64,000 nucleotides of DNA. It comes from Lentzea terrae (GTDB lineage Bacteria; Actinomycetota; Actinomycetes; Mycobacteriales; Pseudonocardiaceae). Location of the stretch: assembly GCF_003265345.1 (NCBI RefSeq), contig NZ_QFWW01000035.1, forward strand, positions 164,147-228,146, read 5' to 3'. The notes under the pieces were generated by a model. That model saw only the letters and a list, made by a program, of their open reading frames with translations, was not told where the DNA came from and did not search any database. Both the position numbers and the translations under genes were made by a program. Each line of letters starts with the position of its first letter. Within the stretch, counting starts at the first letter, position 1. This document shows positions 52,101-60,690 of this stretch, one piece after another.

Positions 52101-52163
52101 GCCAACCAGGCCGCAGGTCAGCTGGATGTGGTGAACGCGGCACAGGACCCCTGCGCGAAGTGA
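49128..52163 (+). CDS. LytR-CpsA-Psr (LCP) cell-wall glycopolymer transferase with long Pro-rich N-terminus
   Basis: 1011 residues. The first about 400 residues are disordered and Pro/Arg-rich with degenerate repeats (GDAPSSNG.., RRPAPG). A charged region (about 430-500) and one membrane helix (about 521-545) follow. The LCP domain (about 575-780) contains LVGSDTRAGAKAGDNVGTQ, RSDVIMLAHIP and VVSLPRDVRVDRP. A LytR_C domain is at about 885-970. It attaches teichoic-acid-like or arabinogalactan polymers to peptidoglycan. The cytoplasmic N-terminus is unusually long compared with typical 350-500-residue LCPs. The GTG at 49128 follows AGAAGGGAG. Confidence 0.93.
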   Translation: MPDDPRRGGPSSRGDQDPQDQPTGRRRRSMEGSGGLSVSDLIEQHSRTNIPRPVPPGSPDVPTTGRRALPDPPATGRRALPDPPAQQPQPQPPRQQPPVAHRPGEQTGTRPRPPLAEQAPPQNFTGEQTGRRRLPDAPAEQTGTRPRPAQNGAYPPAAPGQQTGQRPRPDATGMQPRPMSPNGTPRRLAPGDAPSSNGIQRPPAPADPRRMPPGDAPSSNGVPRRPAPGGAPEANGVPNGTIRRPAPAPEVNGAPPRRLDPPSSNGVPRPPAPDVTSNGMPRPKAPDAPDAGAPRRLLPGEAPSSNSIPRPPAPGERPDRRPMPPNGDLTGRHPMPSRAESSGPRPMPPRAESSGPRPAPGGAAIANRLGGGPAAPSAPVPPVPAANSAAAPSKPAAEEPKADPGPEATQIASAAGVAKVEKREDMDPASLTTEMEAIGEDVKKRREVDHTLARFSAVHDELLEQERQRKERRAKLMPWVKDGDEIEEATQFADPVVLTEGEEDGEQKIAGRTPKQRRLMRGAKIGAIAAAAVVFAASGISWAATKWAESKFTQIDALGGNKQAVQQAEKQLGDENFLLVGSDTRAGAKAGDNVGTQAQEGGARSDVIMLAHIPADRKRMVVVSLPRDVRVDRPACNSWNPDTGEYGGPLAPEKEVMANSIYNDGGPKCVANMMTQLSGLNINHFVSIDFVGFREMSTAIGGVQICTPTKIVDEKLGVILDKPGKYTLQGNQALSYVRARTVVGDGGTDFDRIKRQQGFLSAMLRQALSNEVLLSPTKLNNFINALTKSTAGDNIDVASLLELANSLQSLEAGRVSFVTMPHWTDDNKRINDPSDNIERLRDDDVRKLFQTIIDGTPLPQEKPAEQNPGDPNTAAKPSTVIDPKQVTIQVVNGNAAGNRAANLAANALQQKGFQISNRGEAQERSTKTTIKFAKGREDWAATLKAAVPSAELVEAPEMGGAVMLTIGSSFDEVIKAPQPGAPVQGQNQGQNANQAAGQLDVVNAAQDPCAK

Positions 52164-52234
52164 TTCGCCTGGGGTTCACCTCCGGTTCATGCTGGAATGT
52201 CGCTGCTGCGAAGGTCGGGACGTAGGCTGAGCGC

Positions 52235-52900
52235 ATGCGCGAGGCCTACCATGACCAGCTAGAACAGCTCGCCGACCGACTGGCCGACATGACCGGCATG
52301 GTCGCCGAGGCGATGGAGAACGCGACCGCTGCCCTGCTGCAGGCCGACCTCGGCCTCGCGGAGCAGGTCATCAGCGGTGACCAGAAGGTCGACGACGTCC
52401 GAGCCAGCATCGAGGAGCAGTCGTACGCGCTGCTCGCGCTGCAGGCACCGGTCGCGACCGATCTGCGCACCGTGCTCGCGGTGATCCACGCCGCCGAGAG
52501 CGTCGAGCGCATGGGCGACCTCGCCCTGCACGTGGCGAAGGCCGCACGGCGCCGCCACCCGGCGCCTGCGCTGCCGGACGACGTGCAGCCGTACTTCGCC
52601 GAGATGGGCCGGATCGCGGTCAAGCTCGCGACCGAGGCGGCCTCGATCATCCGCGACAAGGACGTCGACCGCGCGCGCAGCCTCGAAGAAGAGGACGACG
52701 CGATGGACGACATCCACCGCCACCTGTTCACGGTCATCATGGACAAGGAGTGGAGCCACGGCGTGGCGACCGCCGTGGACGTGACGCTGCTCGGCCGGTT
52801 CTACGAGCGCTACGGCGACCACGCCGTGTCGGTCGCCAAGCGCACGGTCTTCGTCGTCACCGGCCGGATGCCCGGCTACGGTGGCGACGAAAACCTCTAA
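52235..52900 (+). CDS. phoU: PhoU phosphate-signalling regulator
   Basis: 221 residues of two repeated three-helix bundles. Each has the metal-binding E/D-rich motifs, here LATDLRTVLAVIHAAESVERMGDLALH and DVTLLGRFYERYGDHAVSVAK. PhoU couples Pst to the phosphate two-component system and inhibits it when phosphate is ample. It is encoded on the opposite strand from pstSCAB with one conserved hypothetical gene between. It corresponds to PhoY2 (Rv0821c). Confidence 0.95.
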   Translation: MREAYHDQLEQLADRLADMTGMVAEAMENATAALLQADLGLAEQVISGDQKVDDVRASIEEQSYALLALQAPVATDLRTVLAVIHAAESVERMGDLALHVAKAARRRHPAPALPDDVQPYFAEMGRIAVKLATEAASIIRDKDVDRARSLEEEDDAMDDIHRHLFTVIMDKEWSHGVATAVDVTLLGRFYERYGDHAVSVAKRTVFVVTGRMPGYGGDENL

Positions 52901-52903
52901 ACC

Positions 52904-54061
52904 TCAGCGAAACTGCCCATCGCGTTCTGCCGCGAGCTCCGGATCGGCGTAGGCCTCGGAGAACTCGGCGAGCACGGTGGGCAGTTCCTCGTCCCACGCC
53001 TTGCGCGCTTCCTCGCGCGGCAGCTCCCGCGCGTCGACGGTGAAGTAGGCCCACGCGCGCACGATTTCGGGCAGCAGAGCCAGATCCGCGTCGGACACGT
53101 GCAGCCGCGCAGCCACGTTCAGGATCAGCACCGCGGTGAGCGACGCCGGCCCGTACACGACCGGATCGCGGTTCTGCTCGACCGCCGCACCCACGACGAC
53201 GCGCGCGAACGCCCGCGCGGCCTCGACGTCGGCGATCCCGTGCGGTGACGCCAAAAAAGCCGCGACGGTCTCGTCCATCCTGTCCGGACTGATCACCGGA
53301 ATCTCGTAGTCCTCGGACACCAACGCACTCACACGCGCGTCGGCCAGGGCGATCAGCTGGATCGGGTGCCGGATGTCCTCCGAACCGATCAGCCCTTCCT
53401 CGGCCTCCTCGTCCGGTCCCTCTTCCCAGAACTGCTCGATGTCGGGCCACACCCGGTCGAACGCCTCGGCCGCGCTCAACGGCGTGATCAGGTCGCGGAA
53501 CGCTTCCGGCGTCGAGGCGATCATGTCCTCCAGCAACGCCACGGTGCCCTCGTCCGGCGTGCCGAACAGCTCGATCGCGGTGGCCCCGAGCACCGGCTGG
53601 CGCATGAACAGGACAGTCTCGCGAGCACCGGCACGTTCCTGGGTGATCGCGACGACTTCCACGTCTCCCAACAGGTTCGTGACGAGGAACGCCTCGCGGA
53701 ACTCCAACGACGCGTCCTCGACGTACCACGAGGGTTCGGCAACACCATGTGCCGCAACGGCATCAGCGGCAAGAGCAGCAGCGGCGCGCGTGTCCTCATC
53801 GCCCACACCGGACAACGCGCGCAACGCGGTGAGCGCCGCCGGGTCCTGCATCGCGGCCAGCGCCTCGATCATCGGCGCGTGGCCGGATCCGGCGAGCCAG
53901 AGCGTGGCGTAGAGCTCGCTCGCCCAGGCGTCCGCGAGCAGCCAGGACTCCGAACGCAGTGCGGCCGCCGACTCGAGCAACGCCCCGTACGGGGACTGCT
54001 TCTCGGGCCGACGGCCGACCGTGCCTTGCTTCTTCTTGCGAGACTTGCTCTGCGGGCTCAC
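52904..54061 (-). CDS. Conserved actinobacterial hypothetical protein
   Basis: 385 residues, soluble, with a basic N-terminus (SRKKKQGTVGRR) and a largely helical body. Visible stretches are ESWLLADAWASELYATLW, AVAAHGVAEPSWYVEDASL, VLFMRQPVLGATAIELFG and DARVSALVSEDYEIPVI. The GTG at 54061 is the only sensible start. It lies between phoU and pstB in the phosphate region and on the pst strand, so it may be cotranscribed (10 bp gap), but nothing in the sequence links it to phosphate. No catalytic motif is seen. Confidence 0.75.
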   Translation of the reverse strand: MSPQSKSRKKKQGTVGRRPEKQSPYGALLESAAALRSESWLLADAWASELYATLWLAGSGHAPMIEALAAMQDPAALTALRALSGVGDEDTRAAAALAADAVAAHGVAEPSWYVEDASLEFREAFLVTNLLGDVEVVAITQERAGARETVLFMRQPVLGATAIELFGTPDEGTVALLEDMIASTPEAFRDLITPLSAAEAFDRVWPDIEQFWEEGPDEEAEEGLIGSEDIRHPIQLIALADARVSALVSEDYEIPVISPDRMDETVAAFLASPHGIADVEAARAFARVVVGAAVEQNRDPVVYGPASLTAVLILNVAARLHVSDADLALLPEIVRAWAYFTVDARELPREEARKAWDEELPTVLAEFSEAYADPELAAERDGQFR

Positions 54062-54071
54062 CCGCAGAAAT

Positions 54072-54848
54072 TTAGCCGAACCGGCCGGAGATGTAGTCCT
54101 CGGTGGCCTTCTGGCTGGGGTTGGAGAAGATCTTCTCCGTGTCGTCCACCTCGATCAGCTGTCCCGGCTGACCGACACCCAGCAGGTTGAAGAACGCGGT
54201 CTGGTCCGAGACACGCGCGGCCTGCTGCATGTTGTGCGTGACGATGACGATCGTGAAGTCCTTCTTCAGCTCCGTGATCAGGTCCTCGATCGCCAGCGTG
54301 GAGATGGGGTCCAAAGCCGAACACGGCTCGTCCATCAGCAGCACGTCCGGCTGCACCGCGATGGCACGCGCGATGCACAGGCGCTGCTGCTGACCACCGG
54401 AGAGACCGCCACCGGGACGGTCGAGGCGGTCCTTGACCTCGTTCCAGAGGTTGGCGCCGCGCAACGAGCGCTCGGCGACCTCGTCGAGCTCCCGCTTGTT
54501 CTTCATGCCCGCGAGTTTCAGGCCCGCGACCACGTTGTCCTTGATGGACATCGTGGGGAACGGGTTGGGACGCTGGAACACCATGCCGATGGTGCGGCGC
54601 ACCTCGACCGGGTCCACGTTGGACGCGTAGATGTCCTCGCCGTCCAGCAGCACCTTGCCCTCGACGCGCGCGCCGGGGATGACCTCGTGCATGCGGTTCA
54701 GCGATCGGAGCACGGTCGACTTGCCGCAGCCGGACGGCCCGATGAACGCGGTGACGTTACGCGGCGGCACGGCCAGGTTCACGCTGTTCACCGCGTGGAA
54801 CTTGCCGTAGTAGATGTTCAGGTCCTTGATGTCAAAGCGCTTGGCCAT
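54072..54848 (-). CDS. pstB: Phosphate ABC transporter ATP-binding protein
   Basis: 258 residues. Walker A is GPSGCGKST (about 35-43), the signature is LSGGQQQRLCIARAIA, and Walker B is VLLMDEPCSALD. These are followed by the H-loop VTHNMQQAARVSD, the PstB-specific form. It drives high-affinity phosphate import with PstA and PstC. Fifteen bases follow pstA. Confidence 0.97.
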   Translation of the reverse strand: MAKRFDIKDLNIYYGKFHAVNSVNLAVPPRNVTAFIGPSGCGKSTVLRSLNRMHEVIPGARVEGKVLLDGEDIYASNVDPVEVRRTIGMVFQRPNPFPTMSIKDNVVAGLKLAGMKNKRELDEVAERSLRGANLWNEVKDRLDRPGGGLSGGQQQRLCIARAIAVQPDVLLMDEPCSALDPISTLAIEDLITELKKDFTIVIVTHNMQQAARVSDQTAFFNLLGVGQPGQLIEVDDTEKIFSNPSQKATEDYISGRFG

Positions 54849-54863
54849 CGGTCTTCCGCCGCT

Positions 54864-55778
54864 TCACTTGGTCTTGATCGCGGAGAACCGCGAGATCACG
54901 GTCGCCACGAGGTTGAAGAACATGATGAGGAGGATGAGCGTGAGCGCAGCGCCCCACACCCGCAACTGGCCCGCCTCTTCGGGGTTCAGCAGCTCGTTGT
55001 AGATCAGCAGCGGCAGCGAAGCCATGTTGCCGCTGAAGATGTCGAAGTTGATCGAGCGGCTGTAGCCGACCAGCACCAGCACCGGCGCGGTCTCACCCAT
55101 CACACGGGCAATCGAGAGCATGACGCCGGTGACGATGCCGGACAGCGCCGTCGGCAGCACGATCTTCACGATCGTCTTCCACTTCGGCACACCCAGCGCG
55201 TACGAGGCTTCCCGCAGCTCGTCCGGCACCAGGCGCAGCATCTCCTCGGTGGAGCGGACGACGACCGGCAGCATGAGCAACACGAGCGCCAACGACACGG
55301 CGAACGCGCTGGTCTCGAACCCGAACGTGGTCACCCACAGCGCGAAGACGAACAGCGCGGCGACGATCGACGGCACACCGGACAGGATGTCGACCATGAA
55401 CGTCGTGATGCGCGCGAACCGGCCGTTGTTGCCGTACTCGACCAGGTAGACGGCGGCGAGGATGCCGATCGGCACCGCGATCACCGCGCACACGAGCGCC
55501 TGCACGATCGAGCCGTACAGCGCGTGGTAGACGCCACCTGCGAACTGCTCGGGCAGCACGCCCTTGAGCGACTTGCCCCACCAGTCGCCGCTCAGCAGCG
55601 CGCTGTAGCCCTTGCTGATCACGGTGAACAGCAGCCACACCAGCGGAATGACCGCGACCAGGAAGGCGAGTCCCATGAGGCTCATGGCGAGGTAGTTCTT
55701 GAACTGCCTGCCCGGACTGATCTTCTGGAACGCAGGTGTCTGCGCGGGCCTGTTGGGATCGGTCAGCGTGGCCGTCAT
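54864..55778 (-). CDS. pstA: Phosphate ABC transporter permease
   Basis: 304 residues, six membrane helices. The EAA-type coupling loop is in LRLVPDELREASYALGVPKW. The N-terminal cytoplasmic segment is short. Its start overlaps the pstC stop by four bases (55775-55778). It forms the membrane pore with PstC. Confidence 0.96.
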   Translation of the reverse strand: MTATLTDPNRPAQTPAFQKISPGRQFKNYLAMSLMGLAFLVAVIPLVWLLFTVISKGYSALLSGDWWGKSLKGVLPEQFAGGVYHALYGSIVQALVCAVIAVPIGILAAVYLVEYGNNGRFARITTFMVDILSGVPSIVAALFVFALWVTTFGFETSAFAVSLALVLLMLPVVVRSTEEMLRLVPDELREASYALGVPKWKTIVKIVLPTALSGIVTGVMLSIARVMGETAPVLVLVGYSRSINFDIFSGNMASLPLLIYNELLNPEEAGQLRVWGAALTLILLIMFFNLVATVISRFSAIKTK

Positions 55779-56749
55779 GACGCCTTCGCCTTTCCTCGGC
55801 CCGCGACGTAGCGCGCGAGGGCGTTCACGGCGAACGTGAACAAGAACAGGACCAGGCCGGCAGCGATGTACGCACCGGTGGACAACGGCTCGCTGAACTC
55901 CGGTGCCGCCGACGCGATCTTCGACGCGAACGTGTAGCCGCCGTCGAAGAAGCTGAACGTCGACGAGCTCGTCGCAGAACGCAGGATGATCAGCACCGCG
56001 ACCGTCTCACCGAGAGCACGACCGAGGCCGAGCATCGAACCGGCGATGTAACCGCTGCGCCCGAACGGGAGCACCGTGGTGCGGATCATCTCCCAGCGAG
56101 TCGCGCCGAGTGCCAGCGCGCCCTCGATCTGCATCACCGGCGTCTGGCGGAACACCTCGCGGCTGACCGCGGTGATGATCGGCAGGATCATGATGGAGAG
56201 CACGATGCCGGCGGTGAAGATGTTGCCGCCGCCGGAGAGCGAGACGTTGCCGTCCGAGAACAGCGGAATCCATGCCAGGTTCTTGTTGAGGAACGTGGCG
56301 ATCGGTTCCAGCGACGGGCCGAGCACCTTGGCGCCCCACAGGCCGAAGACGATCGACGGCACCGCGGCGAGCAGGTCGATGATGTACGCGAACGGCCTGG
56401 CGAACTTCGGCTGCAGGTAGTGCGTGAGGAACAGAGCGATGCCCATCGCCACCGGCATCGCGATCGCGAGCGCCAGCAGTGACGACAGCACCGTGACCAC
56501 GAGCAGGTCGCGGATGCCGAACCGCAGGTTCCCGACGTCGCCGGTCGACCACTCCGGGCTCGTGAAGAAGTTGATGTTGTTCGCGTTGAGCGACGGAACG
56601 GCCTGGATCAGCAGGAACAGGCCGATCAACCCGATGGAGACCACGATTGCCAGGCTTGAGCCAGTGGTCATGGAACGGAAAATGCCGTCGCCACGGCGAC
56701 GGCCCTGCGACTTGGCGGGCGGCGAGCTCCCGGTGACCTCTTCAGCCAT
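55775..56749 (-). CDS. pstC: Phosphate ABC transporter permease
   Basis: 324 residues with six membrane helices after a polar N-terminus. The coupling loop is in QIEGALALGATRWEMIRTTVLP and another conserved part is LGRALGETVAVLI. The ATG at 56749 is preferred over an upstream in-frame ATG at 56785, because homologues begin near MAEEV and a large leader is not otherwise seen. Confidence 0.95.
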   Translation of the reverse strand: MAEEVTGSSPPAKSQGRRRGDGIFRSMTTGSSLAIVVSIGLIGLFLLIQAVPSLNANNINFFTSPEWSTGDVGNLRFGIRDLLVVTVLSSLLALAIAMPVAMGIALFLTHYLQPKFARPFAYIIDLLAAVPSIVFGLWGAKVLGPSLEPIATFLNKNLAWIPLFSDGNVSLSGGGNIFTAGIVLSIMILPIITAVSREVFRQTPVMQIEGALALGATRWEMIRTTVLPFGRSGYIAGSMLGLGRALGETVAVLIILRSATSSSTFSFFDGGYTFASKIASAAPEFSEPLSTGAYIAAGLVLFLFTFAVNALARYVAGRGKAKAS

Positions 56750-56821
56750 GGTGCCAATCATCCGTAGTCGGCCGGGAGCGTCCAATCGTGTCGGACGCTC
56801 CCGGCGCGGTGGTCACTACCG

Positions 56822-57946
56822 TCAGGCGATCGCCTTGATGGCGGTCAGCAGCTTCTCCTGGAACGCGGTCGGCACGGGGCTGTACCCGGCCTCCTCCAGG
56901 CCCTTCTGACCATCGGTCACGGCAACCGTCAGGAACGCCTTGACCGCCTTGCCGGTCTCCGCGTCGGCGTACTTGGAGCAGACGATCTCGTACGCGGCGA
57001 GCACCAGCGGGTAGGCACCGGCGGTCTTGGTCGCGTAGAGCGAGTTCAGGTCGAGCACCAGGTCGTTGCCCTGACCCTTGATCTTGACACCCTCGATGGC
57101 CTTGCCGGCGCTCGCGGTGGTCAGCTCGACCGGCTCGCCACCACCCGAGTTGACGATCTTGGCGATCTGCAGCTTGTTGGCCTTGGCGAAGGACCACTCG
57201 TTGTAGGTGATGGCACCCTTGGTGCCCTTCACCGCCGCCGACGTGCCCTCGTTGCCCTTGGCGCCCTCACCGACACCGCCGGTGAACGCCTTGCCGGCAC
57301 CCTTGGTCCAGGCGCCACCGGAAGCAGCCTCCAGGTACTTCTGGAAGTTGTCCGTGGTGCCCGACTCGTCCGAGCGGAAGATCACGACGATCTTGTCCGC
57401 CGGCAGCTGCTTGCCGCTGTTCAACGCGGCGATGGCGGGGTCGTTCCACGTGGTGACCGCACCGCTGAAGATCTTGGCGATGGTGGCGGCGTCGAAGACG
57501 AGACCGTCTGCACCCGCAACGTTGTAGGTCATCGCGATCGGGCCGAAGACGGCGGGAAGGTTCCACGCGTCGCTGCCGTCGCAGCGGGTCTTGGCCGCCT
57601 CGACCTCGCCCTTGTCCTTGTTCAGCGGCGAGTCCGAGCCACCGAAGTCGGTCTGCTTGCCGTTGAACTCCTTGACGCCGGCACCGGAGCCGTTGGAGTT
57701 GTAGTCGAGGCTCTTGCCGTCGCACGCGCTCTCGTAAGCGGTGACGAACCGGGTCATGGCGTTGGCCTGCGCCGACGAGCCACTGGCCTTGAGCTTGGCC
57801 TTGCCGCCGCACTCGACCTTGGCGGCCGCGTTGGACGGGGTGTTGTTACCACCCGCGGGGGCGTTGTTGTCGGAGCCACACGCGCTGAGCAGCAGCGCGC
57901 TCGCCGCGACGAGACCGAGCACGGCACCGTGCCGCTGGATCTTCAC
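56822..57946 (-). CDS. pstS: Phosphate-binding lipoprotein
   Basis: 374 residues. The lipobox LLLSAC has its Cys at about residue 23, with a disordered Asn/Pro-rich spacer after it. Phosphate-pocket landmarks are GSSAQANAMTRFV, NSNGSGAGVKEFNGKQTDFGGSD and IFRSDESGTTDNFQKYL. It captures phosphate outside the membrane. It is the first gene of the pst operon, with a PHO box about 100 bp upstream, so it is induced by phosphate limitation. Confidence 0.97.
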   Translation of the reverse strand: MKIQRHGAVLGLVAASALLLSACGSDNNAPAGGNNTPSNAAAKVECGGKAKLKASGSSAQANAMTRFVTAYESACDGKSLDYNSNGSGAGVKEFNGKQTDFGGSDSPLNKDKGEVEAAKTRCDGSDAWNLPAVFGPIAMTYNVAGADGLVFDAATIAKIFSGAVTTWNDPAIAALNSGKQLPADKIVVIFRSDESGTTDNFQKYLEAASGGAWTKGAGKAFTGGVGEGAKGNEGTSAAVKGTKGAITYNEWSFAKANKLQIAKIVNSGGGEPVELTTASAGKAIEGVKIKGQGNDLVLDLNSLYATKTAGAYPLVLAAYEIVCSKYADAETGKAVKAFLTVAVTDGQKGLEEAGYSPVPTAFQEKLLTAIKAIA

Positions 57947-58044
57947 CTGAGTCCTCCACCTGCGGAAGCATTAGCGGTTTTGCGACGGACGTCGCCGCTC
58001 GCTACGGAAGGTAGGTAGCCAGAGTGGACAGTCCGCCTAGACGA

Positions 58045-58062
58045 GGTGAACGTGAGGTGAAC
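58045..58062 (-). promoter_or_regulatory. PHO box of the pst operon
   Basis: On the minus strand two GTTCACC units are spaced 11 bp (GTTCACCTCACGTTCACC), the actinomycete PhoP direct-repeat operator. It lies about 100 bp upstream of pstS; a further TTTGTTCAC element at about 58134-58142 may extend it. Confidence 0.85.
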
Positions 58063-58143
58063 ACAGAGCGGGAAGTGACCAGGCACACCGCCAGATGGGT
58101 GACGCCGTGACCTGCACGTATGCGGTTTGTGACGCTTTGTTCA

Positions 58144-59016
58144 CTACCGGGCGTACTGGACGTCGGCATCCCAAAGAGTGAAGCCCAACCCAGTGTAAAC
58201 GCGCACTGCCGGAGCGTTGTCAGCCTCCACGTAGAGCATCACCTCCTTGACCTTTTGCTGCAGGTGCCGCAACCCGGCCAGCGTCAGCGCCTTGCCCAGG
58301 CCACCGCCCTGGCTGGCGGGGTCGACGCCCACGACGTAGACCTCGCCGAGCTCCGGCGTGTGCACCTTGGTCCAGTGGAAGCCCACCAGCCGCTCGTCGG
58401 CGTCGAACGCGAGCAGGAAGCCGGCCGGGTCGAACCAGTCCTCGTCCTCCTTGGCGCGGACGTCCTCGATCGACATCGAGCCCTGCTCGGGGTGCCAGTC
58501 GAACGCGCGGTGGTTCACGTAGACGACCGCGGCCTCGTCCTTGCCGGGGACGAACGGCCGGATGGTGACGCCGTCGGGCAGCTTGGGCTCCGGCAGCTCG
58601 TTCTCGACCCGCAGGCGCATCCGCAGCAGCTCACGGACCTTGCGGAAGCCGAGCTTCGTCGCGAGCTGGTCGGCGTCCGGGTGGCCGCCGTGCGCCCAGA
58701 TCCGCAGGTTCTCCTGCGGAAGGGCGTTCACCAGTGCCTCACCGACGCCCTGATGCCGGTGCTTCGGGTGCACGGCGAACTCGGCGACCTTGTGGCCGCC
58801 GGAGTCACCGATCATGTCGACGTGCGCGTACCCGGCGAGCTCGCCGTTGCGGTGCGCGAGGAGGTGCCTGCTGCCGGTCGCGCCGGGGCGCATCCGCAGT
58901 CGCACGGCCTCGCCGACCGGTGCCACGCCGTCGGTGCTCTCGGCAGCCTCGAGCAGCTGCCGGACTTCCACAGCCTGGTCGGTCGTCAGCTCGTCGTACC
59001 AGCTCAGTTGCGCCAC
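58144..59016 (-). CDS. mshD: Mycothiol synthase (GNAT acetyltransferase)
   Basis: 290 residues of two GNAT domains. The N-terminal half has EFAVHPKHRHQGVGEALV and the C-terminal half has EVYVVGVDPASQGGGLGKAL, YVEADNAPAVRVYTGLGF. MshD acetylates Cys-GlcN-Ins in the last step of mycothiol synthesis. The order with glnR and pst matches M. tuberculosis Rv0819. The start is GTG 59016. Confidence 0.94.
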   Translation of the reverse strand: MAQLSWYDELTTDQAVEVRQLLEAAESTDGVAPVGEAVRLRMRPGATGSRHLLAHRNGELAGYAHVDMIGDSGGHKVAEFAVHPKHRHQGVGEALVNALPQENLRIWAHGGHPDADQLATKLGFRKVRELLRMRLRVENELPEPKLPDGVTIRPFVPGKDEAAVVYVNHRAFDWHPEQGSMSIEDVRAKEDEDWFDPAGFLLAFDADERLVGFHWTKVHTPELGEVYVVGVDPASQGGGLGKALTLAGLRHLQQKVKEVMLYVEADNAPAVRVYTGLGFTLWDADVQYAR

Positions 59017-59026
59017 ACAGGCGAAC

Positions 59027-59791
59027 CTACCGCGCGATCAAACGCTCATCCAGAACGCGGACCGAGTCGCCCACCTCGTCGACCTCGGCCAGCTCGGAGG
59101 GACGACGCGACGAACCGGGACGCGGCGGGCGGACGAACTTGTAGCCCACGTTGCGCACGGTGCCGATCAGGGCCTCGTGCTCGGGGCCGAGCTTGGCGCG
59201 CAGCCGTCGCACGTGGACGTCGACCGTGCGGGTGCCGCCGAAGAAGTCGTAGCCCCAGACCTCCTGCAGCAGCTGCGCGCGGGTGAAGACCCGGCCCGCG
59301 TGCTGCGCGAGGTACTTGAGCAGCTCGAACTCCTTGTAGGTGAGGTCGAGCGGGCGGCCCTTGAGGCGCGCGGTGTAGGTGGCCTCGTCGATCACGAGGT
59401 CGCCGAGCTGCAGGGCGCCGTCGCCACCGGGCTGCGTGGTGCCGCGGCGCGAGCGGACCAGCCGCAGCCGGGCGTCGACCTCGGCGGGGCCGGAGTTCGG
59501 CAGCAGGATCTCGTCGACCGACCAGTCGGAGTTGACGGCGACCAGACCGCCCTCGGTGACCACGGCCACCACGGGCACGTCCACGCCGGACGAGTCGAGC
59601 AGGCGGCACAGCGAGCGGGCGCCGACCAGATCGGTGCGGGCGTCGACCAGCACGATGTCGTGAGGACCGGCTTCGAGAAGCGCGGACACCTCCGGCCGCA
59701 ACGGCCGCACGGCGTGCGGGAGCAGAGCCAGCGCGGGAAGCACAGCCTCCGGGTCCGGGTCTGTCGTCAGCAGAAGCACGTCGATGCTCAT
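59027..59791 (-). CDS. glnR: GlnR-type nitrogen regulator (OmpR/PhoB family)
   Basis: 254 residues. The atypical receiver domain has its Asp at position 50 (DIVLVDARTDL) but lacks some phosphorylation-pocket residues, as usual for GlnR. The winged-helix domain (about 125-220) contains TYKEFELLKYLAQHAGRVFT and TVDVHVRRLRAKLGPEHEAL. It controls nitrogen assimilation genes. Ten bases separate its stop from the mshD start. The order matches Rv0818 beside Rv0819. Confidence 0.93.
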   Translation of the reverse strand: MSIDVLLLTTDPDPEAVLPALALLPHAVRPLRPEVSALLEAGPHDIVLVDARTDLVGARSLCRLLDSSGVDVPVVAVVTEGGLVAVNSDWSVDEILLPNSGPAEVDARLRLVRSRRGTTQPGGDGALQLGDLVIDEATYTARLKGRPLDLTYKEFELLKYLAQHAGRVFTRAQLLQEVWGYDFFGGTRTVDVHVRRLRAKLGPEHEALIGTVRNVGYKFVRPPRPGSSRRPSELAEVDEVGDSVRVLDERLIAR

Positions 59792-59874
59792 TCGCGGCGC
59801 CCTCCAAATCGGCCGAGGTCAGGTCACCTCGACCAGACCAGCGGCGTACGGTGACCGGGCCCCGTTGCCTGCGG

Positions 59875-60690
59875 ATGACGGAGACAATACCGGTGCAACC
59901 CGAGAAAGTCCCAGGTCAAGAAGCCGTGCTCACAGTTGTTTCCACAAGCGTCACGCCTGTTACATCCACGTCACATGACGGAATACGTCTGCACGGCGTC
60001 CACCACAAGGGTGAAAACGACCTCGCTTTCGTTGTGGGGCACGGGTTCACGAACAACGTGACCAAGCCGTACGTCGCGCGGGTGCTCGCTCGTTTGGCCA
60101 CGCACGCCGGTGTCGTCGCGTTCGACTTCCGCGGTCACGGACGCTCCGAGGGACGGTCCACGGTCGGCGCGGACGAGGTCCACGACATCGAGGCGGCGGT
60201 GCGCACGGCGCGCGAGCTCGGTTACTCGAAGATCGCCACGGTCGGCTTCTCGATGGGCGCGTCGATCGTCATCCGGCACGCCGCACTGGGTGAGACCAGG
60301 CCGGACGCCGTCGTGTCGGTGAGCGCGCCGGCCAGGTGGTGGTCGCGGGAGACGGCGCCGATGCGGCGGGTGCACTGGTTGTTGGAGCAGCCGCACGGCA
60401 AACTCGCGGCGCGGGCGATCGGGGTTCGGCTCGGCGACAGCTGGGTACAACCGCCGGAGAGTCCGCTGGAGGTGGTGGCGCGCATCACGCCCACCCCACT
60501 GCTGATCGTGCACGGTGACCTGGACCACTATTTCAGCCAGGAGCACGCCAGGTCACTGCACCGCGCGTCCTTGGGACATGCCGAGCTGTGGATCGAGCCC
60601 GGCATGCGGCACGCGGAATCGGCCGCGACTCCAGACCTGGTAGACCGGATGGCGGCATGGATCGCCGGCAAAGTCGAGGACGAGGAATGA
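59875..60690 (+). CDS. Alpha/beta hydrolase
   Basis: 271 residues. The oxyanion region is VVGHGFTNN, the nucleophile elbow GFSMGAS, the acid Asp in HGDLDHYF and the His in PGMRHAES. The catalytic triad is complete. The substrate is unknown. The ATG at 59875 is preferred to the in-frame GTG at 59851. Its stop overlaps the start of the LmeA-like gene. Confidence 0.88.
   Translation: MTETIPVQPEKVPGQEAVLTVVSTSVTPVTSTSHDGIRLHGVHHKGENDLAFVVGHGFTNNVTKPYVARVLARLATHAGVVAFDFRGHGRSEGRSTVGADEVHDIEAAVRTARELGYSKIATVGFSMGASIVIRHAALGETRPDAVVSVSAPARWWSRETAPMRRVHWLLEQPHGKLAARAIGVRLGDSWVQPPESPLEVVARITPTPLLIVHGDLDHYFSQEHARSLHRASLGHAELWIEPGMRHAESAATPDLVDRMAAWIAGKVEDEE

Noticed and set aside
54021..55811. 596-codon plus-strand frame over pstB and pstA
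   Set aside because: Antisense to two certain transporter genes; no motifs.
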